Shown one piece after another: positions 27,029 to 36,378 of a stretch of DNA of 61,638 bases. The stretch's first letter is position 1; each line of letters starts with the position of its first letter. The stretch lies in assembly GCA_023381695.1 (NCBI GenBank), contig JAMCQP010000115.1, positions 1-61,638 on the forward strand, given 5' to 3'. This stretch comes from Bacillota bacterium. Its GTDB lineage: Bacteria; Bacillota; UBA5301; JAMCQP01. Both the position numbers and the translations under genes were made by a program. The notes under the pieces were generated by a model. The model did not search any database, was not told the origin of the DNA, and was given only the letters and a program-made list of their open reading frames with translations.

Positions 27029-27976
27029 GTGAAACGTATGGCAGATCTGACTGCCGTGTTGGGGATCTCAGAAGAAGTCCGGTCCGCTCTCGCTGCGCAC
27101 CAGCCGGTGGTGGCGCTGGAATCGACGATTATCGCCCATGGCATGCCCTATCCCCGGAATGTGCAAACCGCGCGGGCCGTGGAGGCCATCATCAGGGAAA
27201 ATGGCGCCGTCCCCGCCACCATCGCCGTGGTGAGGGGGATCGCCAAAGTCGGCCTTTCGGACGACGATCTGGAGAGCATCGGGCACGGTGACCAGGTCGC
27301 AAAGGCAGGCGCCCGGGATCTTCCCTTCATCATTGCGCAAAAGAAAAGCGGCGCCACAACGGTCTCCGCCACCATGGCCCTGGCGGCCCTGGCCGGAATC
27401 CGGGTCTTTGTCACCGGCGGGATCGGGGGCGTGCACCGCGGGTTTGCGGAGTCGCTGGACATTTCCACGGACCTTGCCGAACTGGGACGGACCAGCGTGG
27501 CGGTGGTCTGTGCGGGAGCCAAGTCCATCCTGGATCTGCCGGCCACCCTGGAGTACCTGGAAACGCTCGGCGTGCCGGTGGCAGGCTTTGGAACCAGTGA
27601 ATTTCCGGCCTTCTACACCACCCGCAGCGGTTGCCGGCTGGAACACCGGGTGGACGCCCCCCGGCAAGCCGCGGAAGCCATGTTCCTGAAATGGGATCTC
27701 CTGAAGCAGCCTGGCGGCATGGTCATTGCCAACCCGATCCCCGCGGAAGAGAGCCTGGATGAGGCATACATCGCCGGGGCGATAAACAGCGCCCTTGACA
27801 CCGCCCGGAAGCAAGGCTTGTCCGGCAAGGCCATCACCCCGTTCCTCCTGGCGGAGATCGAACGCCTTACCGGCGGCAGGAGCCTGGAGGCCAACATCGC
27901 CCTGGTGAAGAACAACGCCCGGGTCGGGGCGGCCATCGCGCGGGAGTATGCGGCAATTCGCCGGGTGACTTTCTGA
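27029..27976 (+). CDS. psuG: Pseudouridine-5'-phosphate glycosidase
   Basis: Cleaves pseudouridine 5'-phosphate to uracil and ribose 5-phosphate, salvaging RNA-derived pseudouridine. 315 residues with the family signatures VALESTIIAHGMPYP near the N-terminus, GATTVSATMALAALAGI, VFVTGGIGGVHRG and FGTSEFPAFYT. Start GTG 27029 or ATG 27038; AAGGAAG is better spaced for the ATG. A TGATAAAAT extended -10-like box lies about 40 bases upstream. The usual partner kinase gene psuK is not adjacent, so pseudouridine must be phosphorylated elsewhere or the enzyme acts in another context. It is the only plus-strand gene in the first 43 kb. Confidence 0.95.
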   Translation: MKRMADLTAVLGISEEVRSALAAHQPVVALESTIIAHGMPYPRNVQTARAVEAIIRENGAVPATIAVVRGIAKVGLSDDDLESIGHGDQVAKAGARDLPFIIAQKKSGATTVSATMALAALAGIRVFVTGGIGGVHRGFAESLDISTDLAELGRTSVAVVCAGAKSILDLPATLEYLETLGVPVAGFGTSEFPAFYTTRSGCRLEHRVDAPRQAAEAMFLKWDLLKQPGGMVIANPIPAEESLDEAYIAGAINSALDTARKQGLSGKAITPFLLAEIERLTGGRSLEANIALVKNNARVGAAIAREYAAIRRVTF

Positions 27977-28009
27977 GGAGAGAGCCGTGAGAAGGAATGC
28001 GCCAGGGCC

Positions 28010-28036
28010 GGCAACCGGGCCGGGGTCCTGGCTGTG
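28010..28036 (+). terminator. GC-rich hairpin between psuG and the convergent ABC operon
   Basis: GCCAGG..CCGG pairs with CCGG..CCTGGC downstream of psuG. There is no clean U-run on either strand, so it is only a candidate terminator. Confidence 0.35.
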
Positions 28037-28067
28037 AGCGGAAAGCTTTTTGCCGAAGGCCGCCAGG

Positions 28068-28811
28068 TCAGCCCACCTGGCTGAGAATCTTCTCCCGCTT
28101 GAAGAGGCGGACCCCCGCCCTTAAAAGAAGCGCATCCACGGCAACCGTGGCGACGAGCGCCTCCAGGGGCTGGTTCACCGCCAGTTGGAAGATCGCCTCG
28201 GCCTTGAATAAAACTCCGAAGAGCACCGGCAAGGTGACGAAAACCGTCATCTGCTGCGCCGTCTTGACGCTGGTGGCCCTCGCGGAAAGGATCACCCCCA
28301 CTCCAACCATAAACAGAATCACCAGCGGGGCAAAGGCAGCCATGAAAACGACTACCTGCAGATCCGGTTGAAAAGGTATCTGATATCTGTAGATCGCCAG
28401 AGCATAGCTTGTACCCAGGAAGACCACCTGAACCAGCGCCACCAGAGCCAACGGCGGCACGAAGGAGGCCAGGACCTTCCCCAGGAAGAGCTCCCGGTCG
28501 CTGATGGGGGCGGCAAGCAAGGGTTCGATGGTCCGGTTCTCCTTCTCCCCTACAAAGCTGGTCACCGCCAGCTGCACCGAAAAGGTGGCTGGGAGAATGC
28601 TCACAAACATGAACCAGACGGTGAACATGGAACTGGTCACCCCGGCCTGCCCCAGAGCGGCGTTCTGCATTCCGATGTAGGCATAGAAGGCCGGCAAGCC
28701 TATGCCGGTGATCAAGATCGAGATCAGAAACTTGCTGTCGCTGAAAACTTCGCGTATCTCGCGCTGGGCTACCAGCCAGCTCTGCATTCCACTCATCCCT
28801 TCCCAAATCAT
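28068..28811 (-). CDS. ABC transporter permease (ABC-2/NatB type)
   Basis: 247-residue integral membrane subunit with about six hydrophobic segments (GIGLPAFYAYIGM, VWFMFVSILPATFSV, VFMAAFAPLVILFMVGVGVIL) and the cytoplasmic motif FVGEKENRTIEPLLAAPISDRELFLGK, which is typical of NatB/ABC-2 exporters. ATG at 28811 overlaps the ATPase stop by four bases, so the two subunits are translationally coupled. Likely exports ions, drugs or a peptide; the substrate is not determinable. Length is short for NatB but complete for the ABC-2 domain. Confidence 0.85.
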   Translation of the reverse strand: MIWEGMSGMQSWLVAQREIREVFSDSKFLISILITGIGLPAFYAYIGMQNAALGQAGVTSSMFTVWFMFVSILPATFSVQLAVTSFVGEKENRTIEPLLAAPISDRELFLGKVLASFVPPLALVALVQVVFLGTSYALAIYRYQIPFQPDLQVVVFMAAFAPLVILFMVGVGVILSARATSVKTAQQMTVFVTLPVLFGVLFKAEAIFQLAVNQPLEALVATVAVDALLLRAGVRLFKREKILSQVG

Positions 28812-29764
28812 CCCTCTTCCGGGTGGGTTTCCCCGCTTCTCATGGCTTCCAGGTAAACCTCCTCCAGGGAGCGGGTAACCTCCTGACAGGCGACTACATT
28901 TGCCCCTTGCTCCAGAAGCCGCAGGAGCACCCGGGCATTGGTGGACTCCGGGGAATTCGTGGAAAACTGCAAATCCGGGACGCCGTTCTCCGTGACCAGT
29001 TGCGCCCCCAGCACCCCCGGCACGCTTCCGGCCAGATCCGCAAATCTTTCGGAGCCATTGGGGATCCTCAGGCGAAACTCCCTGAAGCCGTCCTTCCCGC
29101 CCTGAAGTTCATGCGTGCTTCCCAGGCGGATCAACCGGCCCGCGCTGATAATTCCCACCTGATCCGAGAGGCGTTCGGCTTCATCCAGATTATGCGTGCA
29201 CAGGAGGATGGTCCGCCTCTTCTCCTCCTTGAGTTCCAGGATATAATCCCGCACAACCTTGGTGCTCTCCGGATCCAGACCCGAGGTTGGCTCGTCCAAA
29301 AAGATCACCTCCGGGTCGTGGATCAGCGTCCTGGCCAGGGCCACCTTCTGTTTCATCCCCTTTGAAAAGCCTCCCACCGGCCTGTTCCGTTCCTCGGCCA
29401 GCCCGAACAGTTTCAGGAGCCGCTCCAGCCTCTCCCGGATCCGGTGGGCGGGAACTCCGTACAATCTGGCGAAGAAGGTCAGGTACCGTTCCACGGTCAT
29501 CCTGTCGTAGAGGCCCGGGCTTTCGGTAAGAACCCCCACCTTGCGCCGGATCGCCTCCTGGTCCTTGCGGACCGACAGGCCGGCCACGGTCGCCTCCCCG
29601 CCGGTGGGCTCCAGAAGGCAGGCCAGCATCCTCACCGTGGTGGTCTTGCCGGCCCCGTTGGGCCCCAACAACGCCATGATGCCGCCATCCGGGATCGAAA
29701 ATGACAGCCCCTCGACTACCCGCCGCCCGCCAAATTCCCTGGTAAGCCCTCTTGTCTCGATCAA
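28808..29764 (-). CDS. ABC exporter ATP-binding protein (NatA/CcmA type)
   Basis: About 318 residues from TTG 29764 (GGGG eight bases upstream); GTG 29773 is possible. ATPase motifs in order: Walker A LLGPNGAGKTTTV, Q-loop region, signature VGGFSKGMKQKVALARTL, Walker B VIFLDEPTSGLDP, H-loop LLCTHNLDEAE. The C-terminal 90 residues form the regulatory extension seen in NatA-like proteins. It energises the coupled permease. Longer frames to 29839 lack a ribosome site. Confidence 0.9.
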   Translation of the reverse strand: MIETRGLTREFGGRRVVEGLSFSIPDGGIMALLGPNGAGKTTTVRMLACLLEPTGGEATVAGLSVRKDQEAIRRKVGVLTESPGLYDRMTVERYLTFFARLYGVPAHRIRERLERLLKLFGLAEERNRPVGGFSKGMKQKVALARTLIHDPEVIFLDEPTSGLDPESTKVVRDYILELKEEKRRTILLCTHNLDEAERLSDQVGIISAGRLIRLGSTHELQGGKDGFREFRLRIPNGSERFADLAGSVPGVLGAQLVTENGVPDLQFSTNSPESTNARVLLRLLEQGANVVACQEVTRSLEEVYLEAMRSGETHPEEG

Positions 29765-29839
29765 TCTCCGCACCCCGCTAATTGACTTCGAACATAGCTC
29801 TTTCAGTAATTCGGCGCAAATAAGAAGACCCCTGCACAT

Positions 29840-29877
29840 TTAAAGATAGCCTGCGGCAGAACATGCCGCAGGCTATC
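29840..29877 (-). terminator. Terminator after the M6 protease gene
   Basis: Perfect 14-bp stem GATAGCCTGCGGCA/TGCCGCAGGCTATC with a 5-base loop, followed on the minus strand by TTTAAAT. It separates the M6 protease from the ABC exporter operon. Confidence 0.82.
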
Positions 29878-29935
29878 TCGCAAAGCCGGGTTTATCCAGC
29901 GCTCCGGCGCTCTTCACCCATCCCCCGGCTTCTCC

Positions 29936-32211
29936 TCACTTCTCGAAACCAAGGCCGATCAAGGCCGCTGAACCGTCCTCGGAGACCCCCTTGACCTGGA
30001 AGTTGAAACCGTAGGTCGGCAGGATCACGCCGCTGGTCGGGTTGTTTTGATACCAGTATTTGAACTTGTCGTTGAACCACGGCTCGGCTCCCAGCGACGG
30101 ATAAGTCTTGGTGACGCCGTACCTGGTCAGGGTGTTGGAAATCGTCCGCTCACGCCCGAAAGGCGCGTCCATGATCTGAACCCGTGTCCGCCACGGAACA
30201 CCGTAGACCGGCGTGCGCAAGGCCACCGGGTGGGAATCGACGATCAAAAGGAAGCCATGTCCTGGATGAACCCCCACCCAGTTGTTATTGTACTCGCCGT
30301 CGCGATACCACAGAAGCAACCCCGGGTTGTAGGAAAAGAACTCCACGTTTTGTCCCCCACGAAGTTGTAAACATTCCGCAGGGTCTCGTCAAACCCGGTG
30401 AAGGTCCGCCATTCCAGCAGGTAATAATGGCTGACGTATTTCGTCGCGCTGCCCTGGTAGATCGTCCAGCCCCTGGCCTCCCAGCCAGCGGCATTGGTCC
30501 CGCTGTCCACGTTATCAAAGAAACCAATGGCGCTGATGGAGAGATCATCGATGGTCCATCCCTTCAGGCTCACCCCGCCGTCAGTGGAATACCGGAAGCG
30601 CAGCTTGATCTCCTTGCCGGCCCAGGGGGTAAGGTCGTAGTTGGCCCTCACCCAGCCGTTGCTGGCGCCGGTTATGGCGTTGACCGGGCCAGCGCCGGTA
30701 TCGACCACCTTCGTGTATTCGCTGGGCACCGAAGTCCAGGTCGCGCCGCCATCGGCGGACACCTCGACGAAACCGTAATCGTAATCCAGCTCGATATCGT
30801 ACCACATCATCAGCGACAGGGTGGCGCTGGTGACCGCGCTCAGGTCAAAAATCCGGGTTAGAGTGTTGTTCAGGTCGTCCGCGCTGCCGGAGAACCACTC
30901 GTACTGACCGCTGTACGGGGTGTTGGTGTCAATGGTCATGGTCTTTTTGGGCAGGTTCACCCGGATTGCCGGGTTGAACTGGCCGGGCCGCTCCACCCTG
31001 TCCAGGGGGATCTCCTGGTAGCCATCGGCCATATCCACAACCACCGGGTCGACCCAGCCCAGCGCATATTTGCCCCAGACGCTGATATCCGACGGTTCCG
31101 TTCCCAGCGGCCGCCCCGTCCAGCTGCCGGAGGACATCAGGCTGTAAAATGCGGTGGGAGCCTCTCCACTGTAAATTGTATCATACTCATCCGGGAGCCC
31201 CAGGTCATGGCCGAACTCATGGGCAAAGACGCCGATCGCCCCGTCTTCGGGCTCAATCGTGTAAGCCCCAGCCCAGACCCTGGGATCAGATGTCCGGTAG
31301 CCGCCGTATCCGGGGCCGCCGAGCCCCCAGTTGGCCCACCAGCTGTGCGACCAGATCGCGTCGTCGCCCTGCGCGCCGCCGCCAGCCTCCTGGCCGGCGC
31401 CCGCGTGGATGATCATCAGGTGATCGATGTAGCCGTCCGGCTCGTTGTAGTCGCCATCGCCGTCCAGATCATACGGATCCTCTTTGTCGTATTCGGCCCA
31501 GGGAACGCGGTTTCCCGCCGCCGCAAGAGCGTCACCGACTATCCTGTAGACGGGTCCGTTGGCGTCGTCTGTGCTATTGCCGTCCTTCCCATAGTAGCTC
31601 TCCGGATAGGGGAGCTTGAACCAGCCGTAGGCTTTTCCGGCGGCCGTGTACTTTTCCTGGGATTGCTCCAGGTAGTAGTTGGCCATCGACTTTGCGCCCG
31701 GTGTCAGGTCAAAGAGCATGTCCTGGTAATGCTGCGGGGTAAAGTCGGATACCCAGTAGTCCACGTTGTTGTTTGGCATGGGTATCTGATTGTGGGCCGG
31801 GTCGGCGAACTCCACCAGAAGGATGAGGATGTTGTCCGAGGCCACCGGGCCGACGTTGGGCACATATGTGGAATTTTCGATGAAGGCTGATTGCCCAAGC
31901 CTCTTGCCGGTCGTCTTTCGAACCTCGAATCTGGCCTCTCTCTCCTTCAAAGCCCTGGCCGCCAGGGGGTTCACCCTGTCGATGGGCTTGTTCCCGATCT
32001 TTTGCTGCAGGTATTTTTCCACCGCGGCCTGGACCTGATCTTCACTAGCATCGGCGGGTACGACGCCGCGAGCCTGCAAAGCCCGGCCGAGCCTGTCGAT
32101 GTTGGCTGGCATCTGACTTACGTTAGGCCCCGCGGCAAGCGCCGAAACGGTCATAAGGAGAGTCAACGCCAGGATCCCCACTACGCTACGCAATACCAAT
32201 CTTCTCAGCAC
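29936..32211 (-). pseudogene. Secreted M6-family metalloprotease, late frameshift
   Basis: Zinc endopeptidase of the immune inhibitor A group. GTG 32211 has AGAGGGGG upstream. Signal peptide (LVLRSVVGILALTLLMTVSALAA), propeptide to about residue 110, catalytic domain with FAHEFGHDLGLPDEYD (HExxHxxGxxDE), then a receptor-like beta-sandwich (GWTIDDLSIS). After VYNFVGDK the frame shifts: as read it stops at 30244, while EFFSYNPGLLLWYRDGEYNN continues in another frame to 29936. The shift lies at an A4 run (plus-strand T4 at 30348-30351); adding one A gives VGDKNVEFFSY. The truncated product keeps the catalytic site, so it may still be active. About 757 residues if restored. Confidence 0.88.
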
Positions 32212-32355
32212 TCTGATTCCCCCTCTAAATTGTTGTTTTTAAATATGGCATTATCTGTCATGTATACATTATTTCTCTGGCGAGGGGTTTTTATCCTCTC
32301 AGGGTCTCTTAAATTTTCCAACAAAAATTTTGTAAGAATCTAAAAAGCTGCTCAG
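32212..32355 (-). other. AT-rich gap before the M6 protease gene
   Basis: About 144 bases that must hold the end of the Tad operon message and the M6 promoter. It contains an ACAAAAATTTTGT palindrome around 32320-32335 and TATAC/ATAAT-like boxes, but no consensus promoter pair or clear terminator. Confidence 0.4.
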
Positions 32356-33249
32356 TTAGCGGAAGATCCCGCTCAAAAATACCGGGCCGAAGAGTATCAC
32401 CAGGAGCGCCGGAAAGATGAAGAAGATCATCGGGAAGAGCATCTTGACCGGTGTCCGTAGAGCCATGGCTTCGGCCTGCTGGCCGCGCTTGGTGCGCATC
32501 TGTTCCGAGAGGATCCGCAAAATGCGGGCAATGCTTGTTCCAAGCTGGTCCGCCTGGATCAGGGTAATCACGAAAGAGGTCAGTTCCGGCAATTCCACCC
32601 GGTGAGCCAAAGATCGCAGGGCTTCCCGCCGGGACTTTCCCATGCGCATCTCCTGGAGGGTCCGGAAAAATTCCTCCACCAGGGGGCCTTTGGCCTTTTC
32701 CACAACCTTCGCCAGGGCGGCGTCAAAGCCCAGGCCCGCCTCCACGCTTACCGCCAGGAGATCCATGGCAAAGGGCAAGACACGGGACATGCGGCGGCGG
32801 CGCCGCACGATCAACCGCCCCAGCCAGAATAGGGGGAGGTACGCCCCCAGACACGCCGCACAAAGGAGCGTCCAGGGGCCCGGCCGGACCAAAACAGCCA
32901 GAACTGCCGGAAAAGCTAAGGATAATGCCAGTTGGGCGCCCAGAAATCCAGCAGGCCGCGATATAACTGCCGTCCCGGCGTTAAAGAGCCGCAACGCAAG
33001 ATTTTCGCGATGTTTCAGCGGGATTAGCCGCTCCACGGGCCTTCCCAGCCCTTCCAACACCGTGCGCACTTGCTGGTTCAGGCGGCCCGCTTGCCCTGTT
33101 GATCCGCTCTCAATCCCCTGCTTGTTTTGCCGCCGGGCGTCTTTGGAGTGTAAACGAGCCCGGATAAAACCGTTTCGCCGCAAGGGCAACCAGGCGCCGA
33201 CCGTGAAAAAGGCGGCCGCCGCCGAAAGAAGAACTCCCAAATACAACAT
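32356..33249 (-). CDS. tadC: Tad pilus platform protein TadC
   Basis: 297-residue inner-membrane protein of the type II secretion F family, part of the Flp pilus assembly platform. N-terminal membrane segment (GVLLSAAAAFFTVGAWLPL), two helices in the middle (ALSLAFPAVLAVLVRPGPWTLLCAA), the T2SF domain at about residues 155-260 (DLLAVSVEAGLGFDAALAKV, RMGKSRREALRSLAHRV) and a final hydrophobic segment MIFFIFPALLVILFGPVFL. It follows tadB by 15 bases and is the last gene of the Tad operon. Confidence 0.92.
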   Translation of the reverse strand: MLYLGVLLSAAAAFFTVGAWLPLRRNGFIRARLHSKDARRQNKQGIESGSTGQAGRLNQQVRTVLEGLGRPVERLIPLKHRENLALRLFNAGTAVISRPAGFLGAQLALSLAFPAVLAVLVRPGPWTLLCAACLGAYLPLFWLGRLIVRRRRRMSRVLPFAMDLLAVSVEAGLGFDAALAKVVEKAKGPLVEEFFRTLQEMRMGKSRREALRSLAHRVELPELTSFVITLIQADQLGTSIARILRILSEQMRTKRGQQAEAMALRTPVKMLFPMIFFIFPALLVILFGPVFLSGIFR

Positions 33250-33264
33250 TTCTCATGCCCTCTC

Positions 33265-34128
33265 CTAAAAGTCGATCACGCAGATCCGCCTTATCACCCA
33301 GGCGCCCACCAGCTCCAGTCCAAGCGCGCCAGCCAGCAAAACCCGGCCCACGGGCTCGGTCAAAAGCGGCCTGATAAACTCCGGCGAGAGGATGGTCATG
33401 ATCGCTCCAAGTCCCACGGGAAGCAAAGCAACGACAACGCCGGTCAACCTTCCCTGCGCGGTCGCGGATTTTAGATGCCCCTGGATCCGGATCCGGTCCC
33501 GGATGGTGGTGGCAATAACTTCCAGAAGTTCCGAAAGGTTGCCACCCATCTGGCGCTGAATCAGGATCGCGGCGACAGCCAATTCCAGATCCTCCGCCGG
33601 CATGCGCCGGGTCAGGCTGTTTAACGCTTCTTCCACGGAAACCCCCAGGTTAATCTCGCGCGCCACCTTTCGAAACTCGTCGGAAGACGGCGCGGCCGCC
33701 TCCCTGGCCACCATCTCCAGCGCCTGCAGGAAGCTGAACCCCGCCTTCAATGAATTGGCGACCAGGACAAATGTATCCGGCAATTGCGCCTGGAAAGCCT
33801 CCAGTCTCCGTCTGCGCAGCTGGCCGGCCAAAAGCGCCGGCGACAGATAACCCAATGCCGCCCCGATGGCAGTTCCCCACATGCTTCTCGTTAACCCATA
33901 CCCCCAAAAAGCAACAAGGAGGGTCGAAAAAGGGATTGTTAGCCTGTGGTTGACCAGTCGTTCCCATGGCCCCCTGCGGCCGGAATTCGCAGTGGCATGG
34001 GTGGATCTTATTTCGATACTGGAGCGGCCTTTCCGGCCTTCCCGACCCCGCAGATCGGCACTCAGCGTAAAAACCAGCAAGATTGTCGCAGTAGAGAATA
34101 ACCCCGTCGCCAAAAACAGCAGCAGCAT
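33265..34128 (-). CDS. tadB: Tad pilus platform protein TadB
   Basis: 287-residue integral membrane partner of TadC. N-terminal helix (LLLFLATGLFSTATILLVFTL), central helix pair, T2SF domain at about residues 120-240 (VLVANSLKAGFSFLQALEMV, LAVAAILIQRQMGGNLSELL) and two C-terminal helices. Its start directly follows the TadZ-TadA stop with no gap, so translation is likely coupled. TadB and TadC together form the inner-membrane base contacted by the TadA ATPase. Confidence 0.92.
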   Translation of the reverse strand: MLLLFLATGLFSTATILLVFTLSADLRGREGRKGRSSIEIRSTHATANSGRRGPWERLVNHRLTIPFSTLLVAFWGYGLTRSMWGTAIGAALGYLSPALLAGQLRRRRLEAFQAQLPDTFVLVANSLKAGFSFLQALEMVAREAAAPSSDEFRKVAREINLGVSVEEALNSLTRRMPAEDLELAVAAILIQRQMGGNLSELLEVIATTIRDRIRIQGHLKSATAQGRLTGVVVALLPVGLGAIMTILSPEFIRPLLTEPVGRVLLAGALGLELVGAWVIRRICVIDF

Positions 34129-36378
34129 TCATCCTTCCCCCCTGGTTTCGACGGGAAGCAAGAAATGGCCCGCAAACGCTGCATCCGCAAAACTGGCCCG
34201 GAGGCCCGTGGAACGGAACGTGCCCTGGACGATCCCCTCTTTAACCGCCCCTTCTTCCTCAAAAGCAAAGAGATCCTGGGTGGTGATTACCTCGCCCTCC
34301 ATTCCCAGCACCTCGGTTATCCTGGTGATCTTGCGGCTGCCGTCCCGAAGACGGCTTTGCTGGACGATAAGGTCAATGGCGGAGGCGATTTGTTCCCTGA
34401 TGGCACGAACTGGCAGATCCATGCCGGTCATGAGCACCATGGTTTCGAGACGCGACAGCACATCCCTCGGGGCGTTGGCATGTACCGTCGTCAAAGAGCC
34501 GCTATGCCCGGTATTCATCGCCTGTAGCATATCCAGCGCCTCCCCGCCCCGCACCTCGCCCACGATGATCCGGTCCGGCCGCATTCTTAGAGCGTTTCTG
34601 ACCAGGTCGCGAATGGCCACCGCCCCCTTTCCCTCGATGTTCGGCGGCCTGGCTTCCAGGCGCCCGACATGCTGCTGCTGCAATCGCAGTTCAGCCGCAT
34701 CCTCAATGGTCAGAATCCGTTCATGGGCTGGAATAAAAGCCGATAAGGCATTTAAAAGCGTGGTCTTTCCGGAACCGGTCCCTCCCGAGACAATGATGTT
34801 CCTTCTCCCCTCGACGCACCTTTGCAAAAAAGCCGCCATCTCCGTTGATAAGGAGCTGAATCGGATCAGATCCGCCACGGTATACGGCCGGGCGGAAAAT
34901 TTCCTGATGGTGAGGATGGGACCGTTAAGAGCCAACGGCGGGATAATCGCGTTAACCCGGGATCCATCCGGCAGCCGGGCGTCGACCATGGGAGAAGCTT
35001 CGTCTATCCGGCGGCCGACCGGCGAAACAATCCGTTCAATAATCTGCATCACCTGAGCGTCGTTTATAAATACCTTGTTGGTTAACTCCAGCTTCCCCCG
35101 GCGTTCTACATAGACCTGGAACGGGCCGTTGACCATAATTTCCGTGATCTCGGGATCCCGCAAGAAACCTTCCAGATGCCCCAGCCCAAAAATTTCATCC
35201 ACAATTTCCCCGACCATCTCGTCCCTGGCTTCGCGGGCAAGGCCCGCTGCTTCCGCGAGCTCTTCAACGACCTTCAAGGCGATCAGGCGCACCTTGCTCC
35301 GCGCCACTTCTATGGCACTGGGCGTGGAGCTCATGCCAAGATCGATCTCTTTGGCATCCAGCCCTTCAATCACTCTCTGGTGGGCCTTGATCTTCAATTC
35401 GACCAACCTGTTTTCAGCTCTCGAACTTTCTTCCGGGGGCGGCGCCGCCTCCCCCTGCTGCGCCGGCATCACGGCCCCTTCCGCTCCAGAAGAAAGCTCT
35501 TTGCTTGCCAGGATCTTGATTACTTTTAAGCCCAGCCTTTTTACGGCCAGAGATACCCCGGAATGAGGCTGAGCCAGCACGAACGGAACCCCTTCATTTA
35601 CGGAGAGCGTTACGGTCTGTTCTTCAACCGGAATGGCGGCCAGGAGATGCTTCTGCAACTCGGTCTGAAGCTCGGGCAATCCAATGCCGCCCCTGACACC
35701 TGCACGATTTATCAGGATTTCAAGTTTTTCATCCTGAATATCATGCAAGCGGCAGGTTTCCAGATCCTGCTTAAGATGTTTCACCCCCGGCAGATCCGGT
35801 GAGGCGATCAAGATAATCAGATTGGATTGGTTCAGCGCCATAAGCATCCGGGGGTCAAAAGACGGCGTCATGTCCAGTATTACGTAATCAAAGGCTTCCC
35901 GCAGGAGATTGAAGATCAACTTCAAATGGCCGGCGGTGACCACGCCGGCGGAACCTTGAGCAGCTGGGCAGGCCAGTACCTTGAGGCCGGAAAGATGAGT
36001 ATCAAGATAATCTTCCAGGGGGGCCGAGGAAGATCTGTCGAGCGCCGCCGCAAGATCCGCAAGATTGCGGTTTGGATTAAGGCCCAGGATCAGGGGGAGA
36101 TCCCCGCCGGCGTGGAAATCCAGGGAAACCAGGACCACCCCTACATTTTGCCCCCCAGCTTGCCCCCCTCTTTGCCTCCCTGCCGGCGCCCCCTGTCTGG
36201 CCGCCGGCCTCTGGCCGAAAAGGCCATGAAAACCCGGAACGTTCCTTGGCGCGGCCAGGCTTTCGTTCAAGGAATTCTTCAAGGCAATCGCCAGATTGCA
36301 GGCCAGCACGGTCCTGCCAATGCCGCCTTTGGTCCCAAAAACTCCGATAATCTTCCCTTTCCCCCTAGTTGCAGGCAA
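34129..36378 (-). CDS. Fused TadZ/CpaE-like ATPase and TadA/CpaF secretion ATPase
   Basis: 749 residues in one frame combining two normally separate Tad proteins. Residues 1 to about 300 are a MinD/ParA-like TadZ domain with deviant Walker motif GTKGGIGRT (Arg where the usual GK Lys stands) and a Gly/Gln-rich linker near residue 75. Residues about 330-749 are TadA: N-terminal helical domain, MVNGPFQVYVERRG, Walker A GGTGSGKTT (532-540), ILTIEDAAELRL, and MRPDRIIVGEVRGGE. TTG 36378 is preceded by AAGGAGGGG. In other Tad systems TadZ localises the machine and TadA powers pilus extension; the fusion would place both in one polypeptide. No frameshift joins them; the reading is continuous. Confidence 0.92.
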   Translation of the reverse strand: MPATRGKGKIIGVFGTKGGIGRTVLACNLAIALKNSLNESLAAPRNVPGFHGLFGQRPAARQGAPAGRQRGGQAGGQNVGVVLVSLDFHAGGDLPLILGLNPNRNLADLAAALDRSSSAPLEDYLDTHLSGLKVLACPAAQGSAGVVTAGHLKLIFNLLREAFDYVILDMTPSFDPRMLMALNQSNLIILIASPDLPGVKHLKQDLETCRLHDIQDEKLEILINRAGVRGGIGLPELQTELQKHLLAAIPVEEQTVTLSVNEGVPFVLAQPHSGVSLAVKRLGLKVIKILASKELSSGAEGAVMPAQQGEAAPPPEESSRAENRLVELKIKAHQRVIEGLDAKEIDLGMSSTPSAIEVARSKVRLIALKVVEELAEAAGLAREARDEMVGEIVDEIFGLGHLEGFLRDPEITEIMVNGPFQVYVERRGKLELTNKVFINDAQVMQIIERIVSPVGRRIDEASPMVDARLPDGSRVNAIIPPLALNGPILTIRKFSARPYTVADLIRFSSLSTEMAAFLQRCVEGRRNIIVSGGTGSGKTTLLNALSAFIPAHERILTIEDAAELRLQQQHVGRLEARPPNIEGKGAVAIRDLVRNALRMRPDRIIVGEVRGGEALDMLQAMNTGHSGSLTTVHANAPRDVLSRLETMVLMTGMDLPVRAIREQIASAIDLIVQQSRLRDGSRKITRITEVLGMEGEVITTQDLFAFEEEGAVKEGIVQGTFRSTGLRASFADAAFAGHFLLPVETRGEG

